NCBI RefSeq assembly: GCF_009757775.1
Contig: NZ_RHLK01000009.1
Location: 118,596 to 182,595, forward strand
Length of the DNA stretch: 64,000 bases
Reading direction: 5' to 3'
DNA from: Paenibacillus lutrae
GTDB lineage: Bacteria; Bacillota; Bacilli; Paenibacillales; NBRC-103111
The translations under genes and the position numbers were made by a program. Shown here one piece after another: positions 51,985-60,969 of this stretch. Each line of letters starts with the position of its first letter. Position 1 is the first letter of the stretch. The notes beneath the pieces were generated by a model. The model was given only the letters and a program-made list of their open reading frames with translations. It made no database searches and was not told where the DNA came from.

Positions 51985-52554
51985 ATGCGTATTTTGGTTA
52001 TTAGCGGTAGTGCAAGAAAACAATCCAATACGGGGATTATTGCCTCGAATATCCGTACCTTGCTTAAAGGGCCGTCTACGGAAGTATTGAATTTTGACGT
52101 GGCGGTTCATACGCTTCCTTTATATGCGGGAGATCCATCCGAAGAGAGCCATCTGGAAGTGCAGCGGCTTAGATCTTACGCGGATCAAGCGGACGGATTT
52201 ATCATTTGCACACCGGAGTACCACAGCGGAATCAGCGGTTCTTTGAAGAACGCGCTCGATTACCTGGGGTTCCCGCATTTCAAAGGAAAACCTTCCGTGA
52301 TCGTGGCGGTTGCCGGAGGAGGCAAAGGGGGCATCAATGCGCTGAATAATCTCCGTACCGTCTTGCGCGGTGTTTATGCGAATGTGCTCCCGGATCAGCT
52401 TGTGATTGATAAAGTTCAGATTGATGCGGGAAGCGGGACCATCGAGCCAGTCGCATTGCAAAAACTGGGCGATGTAACCAGGGAGCTCGTTCGTACGGTC
52501 GACCAGATTGCCTTGTACACAGAGTCGCTTCAGAGCAGAGGCGAGGTCGTATGA
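51985..52554 (+). CDS. NADPH-dependent FMN reductase family protein
   Basis: 189 residues from the ATG at 51985, with AAGGAGG upstream. The flavodoxin-like fold has an FMN phosphate loop SGSARKQSNTG and the PEYHSGISGSLKNALDYLG block typical of azobenzene/chromate-type FMN reductases (YwqN-like). It reduces FMN or quinone-like substrates with NADPH. Divergent from the LysR gene that probably controls it. Confidence 0.93.
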   Translation: MRILVISGSARKQSNTGIIASNIRTLLKGPSTEVLNFDVAVHTLPLYAGDPSEESHLEVQRLRSYADQADGFIICTPEYHSGISGSLKNALDYLGFPHFKGKPSVIVAVAGGGKGGINALNNLRTVLRGVYANVLPDQLVIDKVQIDAGSGTIEPVALQKLGDVTRELVRTVDQIALYTESLQSRGEVV

Positions 52555-52610
52555 AAACAGCTGCGATTCCCGGGATGAAGAGCCGGAAATTCAGCAGCGG
52601 CGCGAGAATC

Positions 52611-52657
52611 AAAAGGACCTTCAATTCCACTTTTGGAGTGGTTTTGAAGGTCCTTTT
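52611..52657. terminator. Bidirectional terminator
   Basis: AAAAGGACCTTCAA (52611-52624) pairs perfectly with TTGAAGGTCCTTTT (52644-52657), between convergent genes. Confidence 0.9.
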
Positions 52658-52687
52658 ATGTGCTTCTTGAAACGGCGGACGCTGTGA

Positions 52688-53644
52688 TCAGCTCTCTTTC
52701 CACGCCTCCAGATAACGCATATGGCTCCGTTTCTGCCATTCGCTGACTTCGTGCCCCGAGAACGGATGCACGTCGATATGCTTCTCCGAGACGATCCGGT
52801 TGTAGGCGGCGAAGATCGTTTCCGGCCAGCAGACCATATCCTTGAGACCCGCGCTCATGCGAACGGGAACCCGGATTCGGTGAGCCAGATTCATGATATC
52901 AAAATGCGCGAGCGTATCGAGGACCGTGCTCATCCGGTCCGGATTTCGCTTAACGTAATCAGCCGCTTCTTTGAGCGAGCCGACCGAGTGGAGCACGCCG
53001 TAATCCAGATAGCACATGTTCGGGATGTCGGCGATGATCAGGGAGACGCTGTCATGCAGCGCGCCTGTAATCAGGGACAGGCCGCCTCCCTGGCTGCCTC
53101 CCATGACTGCGATCTTGTCCTTGTTGACTTCGGGGCGGCTCATCACCCAGTCCACGGCTTTGAATGCGTCAATCGTGATCGCCATGTAGTAGCAGCGTTC
53201 TTTGTCCAGAATATTCTGGGTGATCCAGCCTACACTTGTCCCCGCATCGTAATCCAGGTTGTTGCCGGTTTCTCCTCCCTGGCCTCTTACATCCAGCGCA
53301 AAAACCGCGAATCCCTGGAGCAGCCAGGAGGCGTGTCTCTCCGGAATCCCCTTATCGGCCGTATAGCCGGGGAAACAGACGAGGCAGGGGTAGGTTTCCT
53401 TTTGCAGAAAAGACGGGACCAGAAACCATCCTTTGAGCGGAGTATCATCATACCCCTGAAAGGTAACGTGATAGGCATCCACGCCTGCCATAAAGGTTTC
53501 CCGCTGAACGGCTTCGGCTTCTAGGGGCTTGTCCTTGAATTTAAGCAGTGTCTCATCCCAGAAGCGGTCAATGGACTCGGGCTCCATCGTCAGCGGACGC
53601 TTGTTGTGGTGAAGATCGTGGATCTTTTTCTGGATGGCATTCAT
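52688..53644 (-). CDS. Acetyl xylan esterase / cephalosporin-C deacetylase family
   Basis: 318 residues, ATG at 53644 with GGAGGAG upstream. The alpha/beta-hydrolase nucleophile is Ser184 in GGSQGGG, an RGQGGE-type oxyanion region lies near residue 120, and the C-terminal SGHEVSEWQK carries the catalytic His. Length matches the CE7 esterases, which remove acetyl groups from xylo-oligosaccharides inside the cell. The neighbouring sugar-type dehydrogenase and AraC regulator support a carbohydrate role. Confidence 0.93.
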   Translation of the reverse strand: MNAIQKKIHDLHHNKRPLTMEPESIDRFWDETLLKFKDKPLEAEAVQRETFMAGVDAYHVTFQGYDDTPLKGWFLVPSFLQKETYPCLVCFPGYTADKGIPERHASWLLQGFAVFALDVRGQGGETGNNLDYDAGTSVGWITQNILDKERCYYMAITIDAFKAVDWVMSRPEVNKDKIAVMGGSQGGGLSLITGALHDSVSLIIADIPNMCYLDYGVLHSVGSLKEAADYVKRNPDRMSTVLDTLAHFDIMNLAHRIRVPVRMSAGLKDMVCWPETIFAAYNRIVSEKHIDVHPFSGHEVSEWQKRSHMRYLEAWKES

Positions 53645-53749
53645 TTTCGTACTCCTCCGTAAGTAGTGAAGATTTATTCCAATTATATTCGCAACGGCTG
53701 GAAATTACTAGACAACTTGGACCATTAAATTGAATAAGTGTGATCCGGC

Positions 53750-54880
53750 CTAATCGAATGCAATGTTCTGAAAAGTGCCCGTCTCCGCGGAATGTTTGGC
53801 TTTCAGGCAAAGGAGCGCGCTGGTGATTCCTTCATCTAAAGTAGCGGCAGAGGCGGCTTCTCCCCGCATAACCTCGGTGAAATTCCGGGCTAAGTAGGCG
53901 TCCCCGCCAAAATGATCTTCACCCGCTCCGATTTCGATCGTCTCTACCCGTGGTGTATGGTGCATGATCACCTTTACTATGCGGGTATAGAAATCGAACT
54001 CGACCGTCCCCTTATGTCCGAGAAAACGCGCACCGCGTGCGGCAGCCTCTCTGCGGGCAAAGAAATTCTGGGAATACGAGACGTGCATGCCGCTCTCATA
54101 ACGGATCAGGGCACTGCCGGAGTCTTCATTGCCCGTGTCTTCCGCATAGCAGCAGTATTCCCATTCCGGCGGGAGGTCTTCCCGGAAAGCGGTGCTTTCC
54201 GGACAGGTTCGGTTGTCGCTGCACGCCTTGCATTTCAGCCCGGCAGGCTTCGTGCCTTTGAAGATTTGCTTGGAAGTCATGGCACACAGGGCAGTCGGCC
54301 GAGTTCCCAGGATATAATTGATATAGTCAAAATCATGAGTGGCTTTCTGAAGAAAAAGTCCGCCGGTCTCGGCTTCGTCCCGGTACCAGTTCTGGTAATA
54401 AACCGATCCGTAAGGGACATTGTTGACGGCTTGTACATGCTCTACGGTTCCGATTCTGCCGGAGTCGATAATTTCTTTCACAGCCTTTACTATAGAAGTA
54501 ACGCGCAGGGGAAAGGAGACTACGACGGGTGAACGCGAAGACTCATAGGCCAGCTTGAGACAGAGCAAATCTTCCATCGTGGTGGCAACGGGTTTCTCCA
54601 GATAGAGCGGCAGACCGCGGGCCAGTACTTTGAGCGCCATAGCCGTATGCAAAGAGCAGCGGGTCCCGATGAGAACACCATTCAGTTCTTCCGCTTCCAG
54701 CATGGCGTCCGGCGAGTCGTAGAAACGGATGTCTGTGGGGCCGCTGCTGCTAAGCTCCCTGCGGATGGGTTCCATCTGGATATCGGCTATTGCGGTGACC
54801 CGGCAGGCCGGGTCCTGTCTGGTTATTTCTGCGATGACGTGACGAATCCGGGCTCCGTACCCGATAACACCTAATTTCAT
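53750..54880 (-). CDS. Gfo/Idh/MocA family oxidoreductase
   Basis: 376 residues from the ATG at 54880, with GGGGG upstream. The N-terminal Rossmann domain is GVIGYGARIRHVI, and the EKPVATT segment carries the conserved Lys of the family. A cluster of cysteines (GLKCKACSDNRTCPEST) in the middle is unusual. Members oxidise or reduce sugars and inositol-type compounds with NAD(P). It is head to head with the AraC regulator and 105 bases from the esterase gene. Confidence 0.92.
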   Translation of the reverse strand: MKLGVIGYGARIRHVIAEITRQDPACRVTAIADIQMEPIRRELSSSGPTDIRFYDSPDAMLEAEELNGVLIGTRCSLHTAMALKVLARGLPLYLEKPVATTMEDLLCLKLAYESSRSPVVVSFPLRVTSIVKAVKEIIDSGRIGTVEHVQAVNNVPYGSVYYQNWYRDEAETGGLFLQKATHDFDYINYILGTRPTALCAMTSKQIFKGTKPAGLKCKACSDNRTCPESTAFREDLPPEWEYCCYAEDTGNEDSGSALIRYESGMHVSYSQNFFARREAAARGARFLGHKGTVEFDFYTRIVKVIMHHTPRVETIEIGAGEDHFGGDAYLARNFTEVMRGEAASAATLDEGITSALLCLKAKHSAETGTFQNIAFD

Positions 54881-55033
54881 GACGTGCGTCCCCCTTTTTT
54901 TCAATGTGAAGCTATTACCGTTAGTATAAAAGAGGGATTTATATTTATCTTTGTCTCAAACGACGGTTTTTTTGTCCCGAACAAACGATATAAGGGCAGT
55001 AAGCCGTATATTAAGAGCCAGACAGCCGGGGGG

Positions 55034-55966
55034 ATGAAAGTGGATGAGCGTGAGGCTAAGCTGAACCGGATGCAGAGAACGTGTCTGAAGCAGATTGTGA
55101 CGATCAGCCGGATCATTACGATGTATTATTTTGAGCATGGCAAAGATTATGTATTTCAGGGGGAACGCCATAATTTCTGGGAGTTTCTCTATGTGGATAA
55201 AGGTGAAATAGAAGTATGGACCGATCATGCGAGTCATTTGCTGAAGCAGGGAACGGTTATTTTTCACCGTCCCAATGAGTTTCACCGCTTTCGGGCGGCC
55301 CCGGGCACAGCTCCCAATGTCATCGTGCTGACCTTTGATTGCGATTCAGCAGCCATGGACATCTTGAGCGGACAAGTCATCCGGCTGGAAGACGAGGAGC
55401 GCAATGTCCTGGCTCAGCTTGTACAAGAAGGCGAGAATGCGTTCGAGTTTCCGTTCGAATATCCGCTGAAGCGAAAACAGGAGGCTCCGGAAGGTGCGGA
55501 ACAATTGTTTCGCTGTTACCTGGAAATCTTTCTGCTGAGACTGATGAGACGTGCTCCGCTGGAGTCCGGGCATTCCACTGCCGCTGCTGTTAAGCAGTTG
55601 TCCACACCTGCCCAAGAGCGCAGCCAAGCCGAATTGACGGAGAGGATTATCCGCTGCTTGGAAGGAAATTTGGAAGCACCTCTGACGGTAGAGACACTCA
55701 GCAGGCAGTTTCATCTGAGCCAGACCCGGCTCAAGGAGTTGTTTAAGTCTCAGACAGGAATGACACTCATGAAATATTGGACCCGGTTGAAAATCGACAG
55801 GGCCAAGCTGCTCATCCGGGAAGAAACCTGCAACTATACGGAGATTGCGCAGCAGCTCGGATACGGGAGTGTTCATTCTTTTTCCCGGATGTTCAAGCAA
55901 GCGTCCGGTATGAGCCCAACCGAGTATGCAAGATCGATCAAGGCGAGGATGGGGCATACGGAGTAG
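55034..55966 (+). CDS. AraC family transcriptional regulator
   Basis: 310 residues from the ATG at 55034; a GTG at 55040 has better spacing from the G run (55027-55033) and may be the real start, while the longer frame to 54884 is unsupported. The N-terminal cupin-like effector domain (WEFLYVDKGEIEVWTD) is followed by the double helix-turn-helix (LSRQFHLSQTRLKELFKSQ and IAQQLGYGSVHSFSRMFKQ). Divergent from the Gfo/Idh gene, which with the esterase is its likely target. Confidence 0.93.
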   Translation: MKVDEREAKLNRMQRTCLKQIVTISRIITMYYFEHGKDYVFQGERHNFWEFLYVDKGEIEVWTDHASHLLKQGTVIFHRPNEFHRFRAAPGTAPNVIVLTFDCDSAAMDILSGQVIRLEDEERNVLAQLVQEGENAFEFPFEYPLKRKQEAPEGAEQLFRCYLEIFLLRLMRRAPLESGHSTAAAVKQLSTPAQERSQAELTERIIRCLEGNLEAPLTVETLSRQFHLSQTRLKELFKSQTGMTLMKYWTRLKIDRAKLLIREETCNYTEIAQQLGYGSVHSFSRMFKQASGMSPTEYARSIKARMGHTE

Positions 55967-56060
55967 GTGCATAGAAAGAGAGACATAGCGGGACCCTTAT
56001 CCTACAGAAGAAATTAGCCCTTCATTTATCCTGTCATGAACAGGTGAAAGGCCTAACGTG

Positions 56061-56100
56061 CTGCCGTATAAGTGCATAGCGCTGGCAAAGCATACGGCAG
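56061..56100. terminator. Terminator-like hairpin between convergent AraC and SDR genes
   Basis: CTGCCGTAT (56061-56069) pairs with ATACGGCAG (56092-56100) around a 22-base loop; no T tract follows on the plus strand. Confidence 0.45.
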
Positions 56101-56111
56101 TCTCCACGGAC

Positions 56112-56903
56112 TCAGCCGACCAGCAGTGACTCCGCGCCATCCATATAAATCTCGGTTCCGGTCACATGAGAGGACTCATCCGAGGCAAGGAACAGGACAA
56201 GATCGGCGACCTCTTCGGGTTTCCCGGATTCACCCTTGAGTGGCTGGCCTCCTTGTGGAAATTTTACCGGGATTTCCACTTCCTCCAGGTCCTCGGACCG
56301 GTAGGTGTTGTCTGCGCTGTTTGTGGCAATCGCTCCCGGACAGATGGCGTTAACACGGATTTTGTACTTCGCGAGCTCCAGCGCCGCCATTTTCATAAAA
56401 GCGATCTGCCCGGCCTTGGTTGTAGAGTAGGCGGAGAAGCCGATATTGGAGAAAACGCGGTTGCCGTTAATCGAGCTGGTGATGATGACGCTGCCGCCGC
56501 TTTTTTTCAGAAAAGGAATGGCATACTTAACGGTAGCGAATGTGCCGCGCAGATTGATGTTCATCGGGTAGTCCCATTCTTCGATCTCCATCGTCTCAAT
56601 GGGAGCCAGCTTGCCGTTCAATCCGGCATTGGCGAATACGATATCCAGCCTGCCGAATATATCCACAGCCTGCTTCATACCCTGCTCGATCATCTCCGGT
56701 TTGGACACGTCACACTCGATTACAAGAGCCTGACCGCCCGCGCTCTCAATCAGCCTCTTCGTTTCTTCGGCTTTCTCCGGTGTGCGGTCCAGCATCACGA
56801 TCTTCGCACCCTGCTCCGCCATCCGGATTGCGCCCGCTTTGCCGATCCCCGAGCCGCCTCCTGTCACCACAGCAACTTTGCCATCCAGCCGTTTATCCGC
56901 CAT
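56112..56903 (-). CDS. SDR family oxidoreductase, paralogue B
   Basis: 263 residues, ATG at 56903 with AAGGAGG upstream. The motifs TGGGSGIGKA, FANAGLNG, ITSSINGNR, YSTTK and HVTGTEIYMDGAESL match paralogue A at 49939-50730 almost throughout. Even the upstream non-coding bases share a GAATTTACC-type block with the other copy. The two flank a LysR/AraC-regulated segment, so an old segmental duplication is likely. Confidence 0.9.
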   Translation of the reverse strand: MADKRLDGKVAVVTGGGSGIGKAGAIRMAEQGAKIVMLDRTPEKAEETKRLIESAGGQALVIECDVSKPEMIEQGMKQAVDIFGRLDIVFANAGLNGKLAPIETMEIEEWDYPMNINLRGTFATVKYAIPFLKKSGGSVIITSSINGNRVFSNIGFSAYSTTKAGQIAFMKMAALELAKYKIRVNAICPGAIATNSADNTYRSEDLEEVEIPVKFPQGGQPLKGESGKPEEVADLVLFLASDESSHVTGTEIYMDGAESLLVG

Positions 56904-57126
56904 GATTCAGCCTCCTTGTTATCGTTGAGTGTTTACATGGCGAATTTACCACCGGGGCAAGTGGAATGAACCATAGAACGGATTCGCTCCCCTTGGTATC
57001 GTTACGTATGCCGGCGGTTCCATAAGTGGATTTTTACAAATCCGGGACGTATAGGACAGCCTTGATGTCGAAGGAAATAAGCAGCATATGCAGGAGACTT
57101 ATTTTAGAAAATGGAGATGAATCTAA

Positions 57127-57456
57127 GTGGCTGTCTACAATAAACTAGTCCGGGATCGTATACCGGATATTATCCGCGAGAATGGACAGGCGTGCCGGAC
57201 AAGAATCTTGACGGAGCCGGAATATAAGCAGGAGCTGCACAAGAAGCTGCATGAAGAGCTTCGGGAATATCTGGATGCCTCCGTACAGGACGACCGTCAT
57301 GCGGTAGAGGAACTTGCCGATCTGCTTGAAGTGATACAAGCTCTAGCCGGTGTACACCACTGTTCCGTTCAGGAGCTGGAAGCTGTGCGGGAAGAGAAAG
57401 CGGCGGAGAGAGGCGGATTTAAGGCGAAAGTTTATCTGATGGAGACGACGGGCTGA
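57127..57456 (+). CDS. MazG/HisE-like nucleotide pyrophosphohydrolase
   Basis: 109 residues with a GTG start and GGAG about 10 bases upstream. The start VYNKLVRDRIPDIIREN and the acidic helices HEELREYLDA and HAVEELADLLEVIQALA (EExxE...D pattern) are typical of the all-alpha NTP pyrophosphatase superfamily. Such proteins hydrolyse house-cleaning or modified NTPs; the exact substrate is unknown. Monocistronic. Confidence 0.88.
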   Translation: MAVYNKLVRDRIPDIIRENGQACRTRILTEPEYKQELHKKLHEELREYLDASVQDDRHAVEELADLLEVIQALAGVHHCSVQELEAVREEKAAERGGFKAKVYLMETTG

Positions 57457-57477
57457 TTGGTGATGAGAAGAGGGAGA

Positions 57478-57529
57478 AAAAGAAATAAGCTGAAGGTCTC
57501 AGAGCTTGAGACATCAGCTTATTTCTTTT
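57478..57529. terminator. Bidirectional terminator
   Basis: A 16-base arm starting AAAAGAAATAAGCTGA (57478-57493) matches its inverted copy (57514-57529) with an inner GTCTCA/TGAGAC stem, between convergent genes. Confidence 0.9.
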
Positions 57530-57542
57530 GTATAGTTGTATT

Positions 57543-58340
57543 CTATTGATTGCTTATATTCTTATAGGCAGATAAATCGGGCGAGCTTTTAACGGAGATT
57601 TCAGAGTCAATTTCTAGACTTAGCATTTCATTGGATTGGAAAAGAGTATTGTTTTTATAGGAATGATATTTGACTACAATGCCGGTTTGGTCATCGACCC
57701 AAATTTTAATAAGGTTTCCAAGACTAGATTGCTGAATATCCATAGGGATGATGGACAAAACGGACACATTTCTGTTCAGCAGTTTTTCCGTCCCCAGATA
57801 GTCTACTTTTTCTGCTCTCATCATGACACCTAGAGCCAGATCTTGAGGGAATATCAAATTGTTAGAAGTCGCCGTGCCTACAAAAATAGGATTTTTTCTG
57901 GGATGAAATTGTATGTCGCCCTGTTCGTTGAATTCGACTCTTTTCTTCGGTTTATCTTTCCACTTTTCACTATTTTCTTTAGAGATTTTATGTTGAGTGA
58001 ATTCCTTTTTAACAGGATCCTCGACTAAAAATTGATCATTCTGATATTCGTTTATTACTTTCCCATCTGTATAGGTAGTTCTAGCCGAAGCCGTGAATTT
58101 ACGGGCTGTGTTTATTTCAATCTCCGTCACATTCGATTGTTCATTGACTCCCTCTGTTTTAATTTTCGTTTTAATCGTTTTGAAATGATCAATGGAATCT
58201 AGCATTTTATTCACCGTAGTTTGAGCTTGATCCGGGAGTATGGCCAGCGTATTCGCTTCCCCTGAATTTCCGAAGAAAAATGATGCGCCAGCTATAGCTA
58301 GTAAAAATGAGCCTGCAAGAATGATCCTCTTTATTTTCAA
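57543..58340 (-). CDS. Secreted LolA/RseB-like lipoprotein-carrier-fold protein
   Basis: 265 residues, TTG start at 58340 with GGGAG upstream. A signal sequence with a hydrophobic stretch (IILAGSFLLAIAGASFFF) is followed by a beta-rich domain with DHFKTIKTKI, EFTQHKISKE and IWVDDQTGIVVKYHSY, the last typical of outer-membrane-lipoprotein-carrier/RseB-like sensors. In Gram-positives such proteins often sit near sigma-factor or envelope-stress genes; none is adjacent here. Confidence 0.75.
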   Translation of the reverse strand: MKIKRIILAGSFLLAIAGASFFFGNSGEANTLAILPDQAQTTVNKMLDSIDHFKTIKTKIKTEGVNEQSNVTEIEINTARKFTASARTTYTDGKVINEYQNDQFLVEDPVKKEFTQHKISKENSEKWKDKPKKRVEFNEQGDIQFHPRKNPIFVGTATSNNLIFPQDLALGVMMRAEKVDYLGTEKLLNRNVSVLSIIPMDIQQSSLGNLIKIWVDDQTGIVVKYHSYKNNTLFQSNEMLSLEIDSEISVKSSPDLSAYKNISNQ

Positions 58341-58514
58341 AGTAATCTCTCCCTTGGATTAATCAATAAATTTGCATCCAAACATATCCATCTATCGTTG
58401 TCCAAAACTTCTGAGATAAAATAATTATGAACGGTTGTTACAACCCATTGCAGAAAAGATTGTATATTCTTATCATTTTTATCCCATATTTGTATAATAT
58501 CCAATTTTTATATC

Positions 58515-59153
58515 ATGGGTTATTTAGAATTGTCAATAAATTATTATTGGTTTGGTCTATACGGCAACCAATTAGAAGCAAGAGCGCAGGGGCCTTCACT
58601 GCAGGACAATTTTAATTATCTATATGACGGTCATCGAGATGTAAGAGGTATTGCAACTCCCGCAGGTGAAATTGCAGCCACCTATCAATATGATCCATGG
58701 GGACAAGTAACCGGACAGACCGGATCCATTCATCAGCCTATCGGATATGCGGGACAATACACCGATCAGACGGGGCTTCAATATCTTAAGGCGAGGGTAA
58801 TCCGGTAAAATACTATGATCCAAGCGGTAACGTGATTGAGACTCTTGCTGACATGGCAAGTATAGGGTATAGTGCGTTTCAGCTCTATGAAGACCCAAGC
58901 TTGTCTAACGGTTTGTATTTAGCGTGGGATGCGGGTGCCGCACTAACTAAAAGACCATGGTGTTGGGCGCTTTGATGCTGATTATGATATTGCTCAAGCT
59001 TGGGAACGTCTACAAAAAGGGACGTACAAGCAAAGAGATATAGATTTACTAAATCATGAATTGTTTGAGTCGAGATTCGAAGGAATCTTCAAAACAAATT
59101 ATAGGACAGCACATGATAAAACTTTAGAATCAGGTCGTCCGTGGAATCCATAA
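58515..59153 (+). pseudogene. Broken RHS-repeat toxin remnant
   Basis: The first frame (58515-58808) encodes the end of an RHS core: YLYDGHRDVRGIATPAGE, YQYDPWGQVTGQ, YAGQYTDQTGLQYLKAR. The normal RYYDP...NRYTY hinge is missing, so the next part (GNPVKYYDPSGNVIETL, 58793-58948) is out of frame with it. A further frame change follows at about 58950 and leads to a toxin-like tail (DHGVGRFDADYDIAQAWERL to GRPWNP), ending at the TAA at 59151-59153. Thus a core fragment, a constant region and a toxin tip have been joined by deletion and recombination. No start codon is supported. Confidence 0.8.
58791..58948 (+). repeat. Direct repeat, copy A (RHS constant region)
   Basis: 158 bases that match 59714-59871 at all but a few positions. 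They encode the GxPVKYYDPSGNVIE constant segment just before the variable toxin tip. Confidence 0.92.
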
Positions 59154-59170
59154 TAAGGAGGAGACATATC

Positions 59171-59422
59171 TTGGCTTCATTCGTTTTGTTACTTAAGGAA
59201 ATGGAAGATGAGGAAAAGGTTATTTATAAATTTGGTCCGAATGAGATTGTTATGGGGAGAATTGAATTAGATAAAATAACAAGAAAGTTTGCCGAATTAG
59301 ACCCGATTCCTGACCCGAACATTTCAACAAAATTTTATTTCGACAGAGCAGCACAAAAGTTATCAGTTTGTTTCATTAGGGAAAATGGACATTTCCCCGA
59401 TAGAACTACATTTGAATCTTAA
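59171..59422 (+). CDS. Probable immunity protein for the first RHS toxin tip
   Basis: 83 residues with a TTG start at 59171 and GGAGG at 59157-59161, 17 bases after the toxin tail. Small and acidic (LKEMEDEEKVIYKFGPNEIVMG), as immunity proteins often are; I do not recognise the family. Role inferred from position after a polymorphic toxin tip. Confidence 0.65.
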   Translation: MASFVLLLKEMEDEEKVIYKFGPNEIVMGRIELDKITRKFAELDPIPDPNISTKFYFDRAAQKLSVCFIRENGHFPDRTTFES

Positions 59423-59430
59423 TGTTAATG

Positions 59431-59467
59431 AAAACCTTGATTGGCTTCGTGCCTTTCAAGGTTTTTT
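59431..59467 (+). terminator. Intrinsic terminator after the first toxin/immunity remnant
   Basis: AAAACCTTGA (59431-59440) pairs with TCAAGGTTTT (59456-59465), followed by TT. Confidence 0.85.
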
Positions 59468-59610
59468 CATTGGTGGGGCTACCCAGTGCCGAATGAACCC
59501 ATTCTACAAGCAAAAACACATCTAAACCATGTAATACTCGTATAAAGAAATCGTCATTTCGGTTGTACGGACAAAAAAGCTTGATTTTATAACCTAAATA
59601 AAGCTACTGC

Positions 59611-60441
59611 GTGAAGATAAACAGGTCGATTATGGTTAGAACCATCATGATTGACTTGTTTCTGTTATCATCGTTTTCTTGCGTTTCTTCAAGCTTAAAT
59701 CGTTACACCTATGGCGAGGGTAAGCCGGTAAAATACTATGATCCAAGCGGCAACGTGATTGAGACCCTTGCTGACATGGCAAGTATAGGGTATAGTGCGT
59801 TTCAACTCTATGAAGACCCAAGCTTGTCTAACGGTTTGTATTTAGCGTGGGATGCGGGTGCCGCACTAACTCCGTTTGTCCCAGGTTCTTATGTCGGTAA
59901 GACAGCGGGTACCGCCGCAAAATGGAGTGATCGGGCACAAGATGCCTACGAACTCGTCAATATAGGATCGAATCTTTCTCAGGCCCTTAGCAACATGTCT
60001 GACTGCTATGATGTGGGTGTGAACTTATATCATTTCATCGGCAGTATGGATTGCAATATTTACAGCAGAGCCCACCGCAAAGTTGATATGAACCTGGGGA
60101 TTATTCCGGGTAACGGTAGACGGAGTGTGGGTGAGGGAACGGGTAAAGTTCCAACACCGAAGTATGTTCCCAAGGATGCTAACGACAACCCCATACCTCT
60201 TCCTAGAACTGACGGAACAATGATAAATGGTACTGTTCATGTGCCTGAATCAATGAATCCCCATACTCAAATTGGATGGCAAAAAGGTAGAAAAGGAGAT
60301 TATATTCAAACCCTTGAGTGGGGAGAAAATGGTGTTCCAGTGAAACGTACAGATTGGACTGACCATGGTCGTCCGCAGAATCATACCAATCCACATGACC
60401 ATCCCGCAGTTTTTCAAGATGGGTCCTGGAGTTTTAAGTGA
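59611..60441 (+). pseudogene. Orphan RHS C-terminal toxin cassette, second copy
   Basis: From about 59695 the frame encodes SLNRYTYGEGKPVKYYDPSG and then the constant region and a C-terminal toxin tip with the His-rich end DWTDHGRPQNHTNPHDHPAV. The GTG-started first 25 residues do not look like RHS and may be non-coding. No RHS core precedes it, so this is a silent orphan tip that could only be made after recombination with a full RHS gene. The histidine-rich tail is typical of metal-dependent nuclease toxins, but no family could be assigned. Confidence 0.75.
59714..59871 (+). repeat. Direct repeat, copy B (RHS constant region)
   Basis: 158 bases matching 58791-58948, at the same place relative to the toxin tip. 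Homologous recombination between such copies can swap toxin tips. Confidence 0.92.
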
Positions 60442-60455
60442 TGGAGGTGGGAAAT

Positions 60456-60914
60456 TTGGAGGACAATAATCTCAAAAAACCTACGTTTATACTTAGATTA
60501 AGTAGGGGGCATTTCCAAAGTGAGATAAGTTGTTCAGGAAAACAGTTAGTTCAAATACTAACCTGTATACAACATGAAACTTCTAATCTTACTTGGTTTG
60601 CTTTTGATGTGTTTGGTAGCGGTAATCAAGTATCTGAAGTGTTATTTCCCAATCCATATTCAGAAATTTTAAGCACATATGAACTGATTAAAAAGGCAGA
60701 AGAAATAATCCAGTTCCATTCGGGGGTGTTCATAGGGATTAAGAAGGGCAAAAAGATTGGATGGGATTCTAATACATTACCGGAAACTGAAGAAGGTGAA
60801 GGATTACAACATCCTGAGGCAGAAATAGAAATTCGTCCATTTGATACTTCGTATTTTGAAGTTTACGGTATGGATATTGATATCGGAAATAAAATAAAAT
60901 CTTGTTTTATGTAA
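60456..60914 (+). CDS. Probable immunity protein for the second RHS toxin tip
   Basis: 152 residues from a TTG at 60456, 8 bases after GGAGG (60443-60447); a GTG at 60438 is an alternative start overlapping the toxin stop. The protein is acidic, with KKPTFILRLSRGHF at the N-terminus and a GMDIDIGNKIKSCFM end. Family not recognised; role inferred from its place directly after the toxin tip, as with the first cassette. Confidence 0.65.
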   Translation: MEDNNLKKPTFILRLSRGHFQSEISCSGKQLVQILTCIQHETSNLTWFAFDVFGSGNQVSEVLFPNPYSEILSTYELIKKAEEIIQFHSGVFIGIKKGKKIGWDSNTLPETEEGEGLQHPEAEIEIRPFDTSYFEVYGMDIDIGNKIKSCFM

Positions 60915-60923
60915 TTGTTTGGT

Positions 60924-60957
60924 AGCATCAGTAGAATATTTTACTGATGCTTTTTTT
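60924..60957 (+). terminator. Intrinsic terminator after the second immunity gene
   Basis: GCATCAGTA (60925-60933) pairs with TACTGATGC (60942-60950), followed by seven T. Confidence 0.92.
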
Positions 60958-60969
60958 ATGGTTGATGGG

